Positions 55,481 through 64,000 of a stretch of DNA of 64,000 nt are shown one piece after another. The notes under the pieces were generated by a model. That model was not told the DNA's origin and searched no databases. It worked only from the letters and a program-made list of their open reading frames with translations. Source of the DNA: Punica granatum (taxonomy: Eukaryota > Streptophyta > Magnoliopsida > Myrtales > Lythraceae); assembly GCF_007655135.1 (NCBI RefSeq), contig NC_045127.1:1674001-1738000 (forward strand), written 5' to 3'. A program made the position numbers and the translations under genes. The first letter of the stretch is position 1, and every line of letters starts with the position of its first letter.

Positions 55481-55680
55481 GGAGAAGACTTCGATGGAAA
55501 TGAGGACTTTTGGACTTTAATCTCTCACGGTTTCTATAGATTTATGAGAAATGGAAACATAAACGTTTTTCATAAATTGATCGGGGAGGACTTTGATGGA
55601 AATGAGGACTTTTTTGGTCTTTAATCATCTCACTGGTTTCTATAGATTTATAAGAAATAGAAATATAAGGGTTTCCGAAA
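55481..55680. repeat. Direct tandem duplication, period 104 bp
   Basis: GGAGAAGACTTCGATGGAAA at 55481 recurs as GGAGGACTTTGATGGAAA at 55585, with the following 80 bases (GGTTTCTATAGATTTAT...) also repeated. It produces a repeated peptide GEDFDGNEDF in a chance ORF; no gene is inferred. Confidence 0.75.
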
Positions 55681-55899
55681 CTGAAAATACACATTTTTGC
55701 TTTTAAAATGATTTTGAAATGATTTTTTTCTGTGAATAATAAATATATGAAAACGTTTTTCACTATTAAAAGTATAGAAGATCATCCCAAAAGATTATTT
55801 CCTCCTTTTAGATTTTTCGAGACTTTTAAATAAATAAATATATATTTAAAATATTATTGGACGCGCATCTCGAGGAAATTCAATGATGTAAATACTATG

Positions 55900-56049
55900 T
55901 TAAATGTTTTACAGGAAATGAATAAATTTGTTAAATTAATATAAACTCGATGAAGGCCCGCGCGTTATGCAGATGATTATTAAATAAACTTTAAAATAAA
56001 AATCTCAAAATATAAAAAAATTATTTGTTTCATTAAATAATGTAAAATT

Positions 56050-56087
<38 letters not shown>

Positions 56088-57770
56088 CATTGAGTTTTAT
56101 GTAGAATTAGGAATTGATGAATAAGAATCTAAAACTATAGAAATTAATTTAGTATCATTGTTATGAGTACTCAAATCAAAGTTTGTAAAAATAAATTGAT
56201 AAACTAAAATATTAAATTCAAAGTTGATGAGAGAAATATGTTAATTGAATTATAAAATATTAATAAAAAGAAAAATTGAAGGATTTAAATTACTAAAGCA
56301 ATTCCACAACAATTAGTTTGAAAATTTTGCATTAAAAAATTTAATTCTACCAATCAAACTTCAACCAATGAATAAGAATAAATAAATAAAGCTATTGAAC
56401 TCTAAGTTCATGAAAAAAAGATTTTCATTAAATTATGAAATAAATATAAAAAAATATTCAAAATATATAAATTAGAAAAGTCTTATAATTATTGAAGCGG
56501 CATCTATAATGGAACTCGAATAGAGATCATATCATTAATATCAAATAATAAATTTTGAATTTGCATTAAAAAATCCATTCAACAAATCAAATTTCAACTA
56601 AGAAAAAGAAAATTTTGGAGAAGATTAATGAAACAATCAATATCGAAGCAATTAGTTTGAAATTTACATTGAAAGATTCATTCTATGAATCAGAACTCAA
56701 CCAAAGAAAAATAATAAAGAAATATAGCTATCGAACTCGAAGTTTATGGAGAAATGGTTTTCATCAAATTCTGAAATAAGAACAAAAAAGAAATATATAA
56801 GGCATAAAAATCAGAAAGTCTTACAATTTCAAAAGCGACATTCATAATGTAATTGAATAGAAATACTGCGAAAACAATCAATATTGAGATAATCAATTTC
56901 AACTTTGCAAATAAAAGATCATTTAACAAATCAAAATTCAACCATGAAAAAGAAAAATTTTGGGAAGAAGAGAAAAAAAGATGTTTAACTTATATATAGA
57001 ATATTGTTCTCTTTTAAAAGATACTCGGCAAGGCGGGTGACCATATATATACACCCATGTTGAATTATCAGAAAACAAAAACTATATATTTCATATAAAC
57101 ATTTTAATTAATATAAATTTAATTTGGCGCGGCAACTATATATATATATATGAAATCTTTTTTTATAAAAATATGTAATCTATATTTGTTGCGGCAACTA
57201 CAATATATATATATATATATATATATACATAGATTTTATCTTCATTCATTTTCTTTTTTTCTTTTTTTGCAGCACATACAATTCTTGATTTGACTTTTAT
57301 TCAATGGTTCCCATTTATTACTAATACTATTTAAAATTAATAATAAAAAAATCTCATTTATCTATATTAGAAAATCTATACATTATTCGATAATTATGAA
57401 AAAGTGATGATGGTTAATTGAGAAAATAATATTATATAGGGAACCTCTATAAATATTATAAATCCTCATTAATATTGCTCTCCAACTCTATATATTGCTA
57501 TAATATATATGAGCGGTAGTTTGATTGTTACAATATAAAAGATTTCTTGAATAGCAGCTAATGTGTATAATATATACTATATTGGGTTATATGCAAATAA
57601 TATATGTATTCTATTGCATAATTGATGATAAAAAAAATTTCTTAATACATAAGTGATGATGTGACAAAGCGAGAGAGCTCCATTTCTTATTTTTGATGAT
57701 GTGTAGCGTGAGAATTCAGCTTGTGTTTTATTATATATATATATATATAGATAGATAGATAGATTTTGTT
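55900..57770. mobile_element. AT-rich Helitron debris with internal degenerate repeats
   Basis: On the minus strand a Helitron-like 5' end begins at 57763 (TCTATCTATC...TATATA) followed by CAAGCTGAATTCTCACGC; the same order (CTATATATATA, CTAGCTGAATTCTCATGC) occurs at 59325 in the Nudix intron. At about 55945-55975 ATAAACTCG...GCCCGCGCGTTATGC looks like a decayed Helitron 3' hairpin. Between, 56200-56990 has several degenerate copies of a unit including GAACTC-AAGTT-ATG and CATTCAACAAATCAAA. Microsatellites (AT)n at 56050-56085 and 57205-57226. The 3' end matching the 57763 terminus was not found. Confidence 0.5.
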
Positions 57771-58021
57771 ATTAGTAGTCCTTCTCTCCTTCAGCTGATT
57801 TTCCATTTAATGATTTATAACCCAAATTAGAAAGTGGTAATTGACCAATACGACATCTTAGTCATAGAGACTTGCGAACATTAACATATTATTGTCAAGT
57901 AATTACAAAGCCTAATCATTTGCATCTCCGTAACTAGGTATTATTAAAATCTAAAGGAATCCATAGCTGACGATCTGAGCATGAAAGATTAATAGCCAGC
58001 ACATCAAGAAGTAATTTGCAA
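57771..58021. other. Nudix 3' flank
   Basis: Probable 3' UTR of the Nudix gene on the minus strand. Nothing else recognised. Confidence 0.4.
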
Positions 58022-60990
<2,969 letters not shown>

Positions 60991-61030
60991 GAACCGAAAA
61001 GAGTTCAGACAGACTTCTCGAGTATTTTTA

Positions 61031-61818
61031 GTGCACTACCAGTAACATCGGGTACTATACCAAAGGGTTTATATTGCCAATGCCAACATTTTATAATTCC
61101 CCCTGCAACTTGTACAAGAATATGAATATTCTTCGTATGCATTGACCATAGGCACAATGCAGCCAGTGGCCTCAAGATATATTCGAATAAATATGAATAA
61201 TATGTTCCCTTGCCCTGCTTCCCTTTTTAGCTTTTGATTATGTTTCGCTTTCAGATCAATTTAGCCTCAAATTACAAATATTCTAAGGTACCTTTGGTGC
61301 TCGCATCCTTCCTCCTTCCACTTAGCTAGAAATGCCTTATTCATCGCTATAGAAAAGGATGGTTGAAGTGAGAATATTAATCTGGAACTCAAGAGCAAGT
61401 TGTTCAACTTGTTCAATTGGACCAGACTGCAATTCTTACCGCGTGCAAAGTAGGGGTCCTGGTAGATATCGATCCCGGCTAATTTGTTTTAACTTATGTA
61501 TATCAATTCGGCGAGTTGTGCCTTCACTTTGTGGATGCTGTGGCTTTGTATATGCTTTCCATACAGCGAGTAGAAGTTTCACCAAAAAGGATGAAGCATA
61601 ACCAAGACACTAATTCCTTCCTGCAGTTCGAGTTATGATGGAGAAAATTCCAAATTGTGTAATGGCAATAAGGAAATCGACGAGGAAGAAAATCCAACAA
61701 GGAAATGATACGTGAGTTGTTGATGTGCACCGTGACAAAAGGAGATATTTCTCATGAAAATTGAATTCATCATGTAATAATTAGTCATTTCATCAAGATT
61801 TTTACGTCTCTTTATTAA
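61031..61818. other. Possible Nudix first-exon and promoter region
   Basis: The missing Nudix start exon should be on the minus strand here or further right. Candidate AG acceptors exist near 61020-61060. The ORF at 61524-61730 has no Nudix features. I could not choose an exon. Confidence 0.35.
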
Positions 61819-62001
61819 CGTTGATTGGTTTAAATGGTTCGGCGATTGTTTCGCTTAAATAAGGTCTCGAGTTCGAGTCCTTGTGAATGCAGAAAATTCA
61901 AGCTTGGAGAGTTTTAATCCTTAGTAGACCGACCCGACTCGACTGAATTAGTTAGAGCTTAATTAGACTTTCAGATACTATGATTCACATAAAAAAAAAC
62001 T
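61819..62001 (+). mobile_element. tRNA-derived SINE, plus copy
   Basis: TTGATTGGTTTAAATGGTTC followed by TTTCGCTTAAATAAGGTCTC, then B-box-like GAGTTCGAGTCC, then TTGTGAATGCAGAAAATTC, ending in an A-run (CACATAAAAAAAAACTG) near 61988-62000. The same family as 50800-50948. Confidence 0.7.
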
Positions 62002-63022
62002 GATAAATTTCCTCGTATTGATAGTTTCTGACGCCTTGTGCCATAACCGGAGAAAGACGCACTTACCTAAGGGCTAAACTATAATCTTGTTTGTCACATC
62101 CTAAAATTGTATATCTCAGTAGGCCAGCGGTTAGGCCCGAGAATTCCTGTCATTATGCCGAAGGTACCACATTCTGAGGGCCCGTGGCATCTTCAATAAT
62201 GTGTGCCAAACATTGCAATCAAGACACGTGTGGAAATCAAAATTCACATTGTTATGATTGAGGTCGCTATGCTCATCTATGGGTAATAATTACGAGAAAA
62301 CAGGACATCGATTTATAATACTCTGCCAGTTTGGTCTATATATGTGTAGCCGAGATAAGAAAAACACTGCATAATTAATCTGTCCCAATCGAAAAGCGAG
62401 CACTGTGTGGTTATTGATCATTTGCGACTTAGTCCTCGAGTCATTTTAAGGATGCTGAAGATGCGGCACGTTCGCGCCAGCCGGGACTTATTGACCGGGA
62501 AGGCCCACGCCCTCTCATGATAGTTGTATTTACTGTACGGCATGTAGCTCCTTCATATTCTCTTGGAACCATCCTATATCACTTTCAAATACGTGCATCC
62601 CTTCGAAAAGACTCCGAACAGGCACAAATGGACATAAAACAACTCGAAAACCAAAACCCTACATACGTGCCTTATCATCTAACTTATGATTGATACCGAA
62701 TGACAAATATCACTTCCATCAGTCATCAAGTTGATCACTTCGTACAAATGTATGACGAACTATATACATATACACACACACACACACACACTAAATTCCC
62801 GACCTCTAGGATGTTGTGGCTTCGTATTTTGCGGTAAATTCCCGAAACTATTAATCTACGTAGTATTCTGTGAAGATAACCAGTATTTCTAAATTACGAT
62901 TAGTTTTGTCACAGAAAACCGTCTCTATATATATTTATCTAAAATCCAAGGGTTGTTTAATCGGAAAAGTTTCATCGATGCTTTTATTTTCCTTTTGGTT
63001 CTCTGATTAAAGCATATGTAAA
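62002..63022. other. Spacer upstream of the small membrane-protein gene
   Basis: Contains a (CA)n tract at about 62774-62790. No gene recognised. Confidence 0.4.
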
Positions 63023-63030
63023 TATATAAA
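63023..63030 (+). promoter_or_regulatory. TATA box of the small membrane-protein gene
   Basis: TATATAAA, 65 bp before the ATG at 63095. Confidence 0.5.
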
Positions 63031-63094
63031 CAGACAATTCCTCTCCTCCTACTTCAATTATATCCCAAGTTTTCATCCCTTCTCAGATCGCTGG

Positions 63095-63469
63095 ATGGAA
63101 GCTTCTTCGCATTCCTTGGCAAGAATGTCACAATCAGCGCCGCTCACCGCCCCAAACTTCAGCCCTCAGAAGGACGGCCGCGAGCTGCGACTCTCGACGG
63201 ACCGGAACTTTGCGTCCCATGGAAAGGTCATGATGCTAGTACTGATCATATCTTTCACCTCCTTCTTCCTCTTCCTGATAATTTTCCTTTACGCAAAACG
63301 CCCCAGTAATCTTTCTATCCCCAAATCTGATTCTGCTTCGGACCCGGAGGTCCACCCGACAGTCCACTTCCATGGTCCCCTCACCAGCAATTGCAATGGT
63401 TCACGCTCCGGTCACGAACTGCAACAAGAACCAGAGAAATCAGGTGAGGACACCCATCAAACAGTCTAG
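63095..63469 (+). CDS. Small single-pass membrane protein, hypothetical
   Basis: Intronless 124-residue ORF beginning MEASSHSLARMSQSAPLTAP. One clear membrane segment at about 46-66 (VMMLVLIISFTSFFLFLIIF) is followed by YAKRP, positive-inside. The soluble parts are polar, with Ser/His/Pro in the C-terminal half (EVHPTVHFHGPL). The N-terminus and span resemble the start of ATL-type RING-H2 ubiquitin ligases, but there is no RING: the ORF stops at 63467-63469 and no RING codons follow. It has a plausible TATA box, and coding density is better than in the spacers. It may be a truncated ATL relative or an unrelated protein. I do not assign a function. Confidence 0.55.
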   Translation: MEASSHSLARMSQSAPLTAPNFSPQKDGRELRLSTDRNFASHGKVMMLVLIISFTSFFLFLIIFLYAKRPSNLSIPKSDSASDPEVHPTVHFHGPLTSNCNGSRSGHELQQEPEKSGEDTHQTV

Positions 63470-63700
63470 CTCAGCTAGCTAGCTATTTTGTACTATCAGG
63501 AATAGAGAAAGCAGGAAATGCACGCCGGCCAGTAGAGACACCACCAATGCTCGACAGCCGGAATCGGGGATTTAGAAGGGATTTGTTTGGTTAGTTGGTT
63601 TTATGTTAGTTTTGTATTATGCATGGTCTGCCTTTGATCTTGCAAACTCTAATCACAAAATAATTTCTTCATTCCTTAACTTAAATCGGTAGAAGTCAAA

Positions 63701-63731
<31 letters not shown>

Positions 63732-64000
63732 ATTGCAACACAAGTCAAATACTTAAGATCAGTCGGAAAGACTTATAAATGTCCCTAGCAGTCGGATGTC
63801 ATGATGGCAGAATAAGGGAAAGCAGGAAAAGACCACCAATGCTTGAAGAGAAGCATTGCGCGAATCACAACTTTTTTTTTTTTTAATGATGATTTATTTT
63901 GATAAAATGGATGCATGGCTTTCTAATTTCTATTTCCACCGGCAAAGTTATAGTGAAATGACACTCTTTGAAGTTATAGCTGTCAAATAGTAAAAAGTAT
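63470..64000. other. Right-edge flank
   Basis: Probable 3' UTR to about 63660, then an (AT)n tract at 63705-63731 and AT-rich DNA. No gene recognised up to the window end. Confidence 0.4.

Noticed and set aside
61840..61900. tRNA gene suggested by GTTCGAGTCC B-box
   Set aside because: No cloverleaf or acceptor stem; the context matches a SINE repeated at 50.8 kb.

Overview
The window is nuclear DNA from a flowering plant, most likely a eudicot. Genes carry many small GT-AG introns, are separated by AT-rich spacers full of mobile-element debris, and encode plant-specific families: AMT2-type ammonium transporter, Ve1-like receptor-like proteins, HECATE/bHLH52-53-like bHLH, and a CSLD cellulose synthase-like fragment. 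Species cannot be named from sequence alone; a rosid fits the gene content.

Layout from left to right: (1) 1-8021, minus strand, the first 735 codons of an importin-11-like nuclear transport receptor in 16 exons, running off the left edge. (2) 8.9-10.7 kb, a gene-free array of degenerate GC-richer repeats containing near-perfect foldback hairpins. (3) 11208-14053, plus, an ER-lumenal DnaJ protein (ERDJ3A/TMS1-like). (4) 15480-18113, plus, pyruvate decarboxylase. (5) 19970-22122, plus, a domesticated hAT transposase with a BED zinc finger. (6) 22563-25769, minus, an aprataxin-like protein joining a P-loop kinase-like domain, a macro domain, a HIT domain and a zinc finger. (7) 26.2-36.8 kb, a Ve1-like receptor-like protein (RLP) cluster: a broken copy between long inverted repeats, then an intact copy of 1123 codons. 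(8) 36.9-40.6 kb, a Mutator-like element that captured part of a CSLD gene and was itself hit by a second Mutator-like element. (9) 41-44.1 kb, a LINE RNase H remnant, a bHLH gene (minus) and a solo Copia LTR. (10) 46411-47014, plus, a PEBP-family protein. (11) 47845-50357, minus, a third decayed RLP. (12) 52360-54639, minus, AMT2-type ammonium transporter. (13) 55-58 kb, AT-rich repeats and Helitron debris. (14) 58022-60781 and upstream, minus, a Nudix hydrolase with a Helitron in one intron and a MITE almost touching a splice donor. (15) 63095-63469, plus, a small single-pass membrane protein.

The genes do not form a pathway. They look like an ancestral block: importin-11 next to ERDJ3A, and PDC, aprataxin and PEBP, recall (from memory) neighbours At3g08960/At3g08970 and At5g01300/01310/01320-01330 of Arabidopsis. 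The RLP cluster and transposons sit between these anchors, mainly between aprataxin and PEBP.

The strongest unusual signals are the nested Mutator-like elements with the CSLD fragment, the hairpin repeat array, the RLP deletion with an in-frame stop at its junction inside a large inverted repeat, and two GC-AG introns. No CRISPR array, rRNA or convincing tRNA gene was seen.
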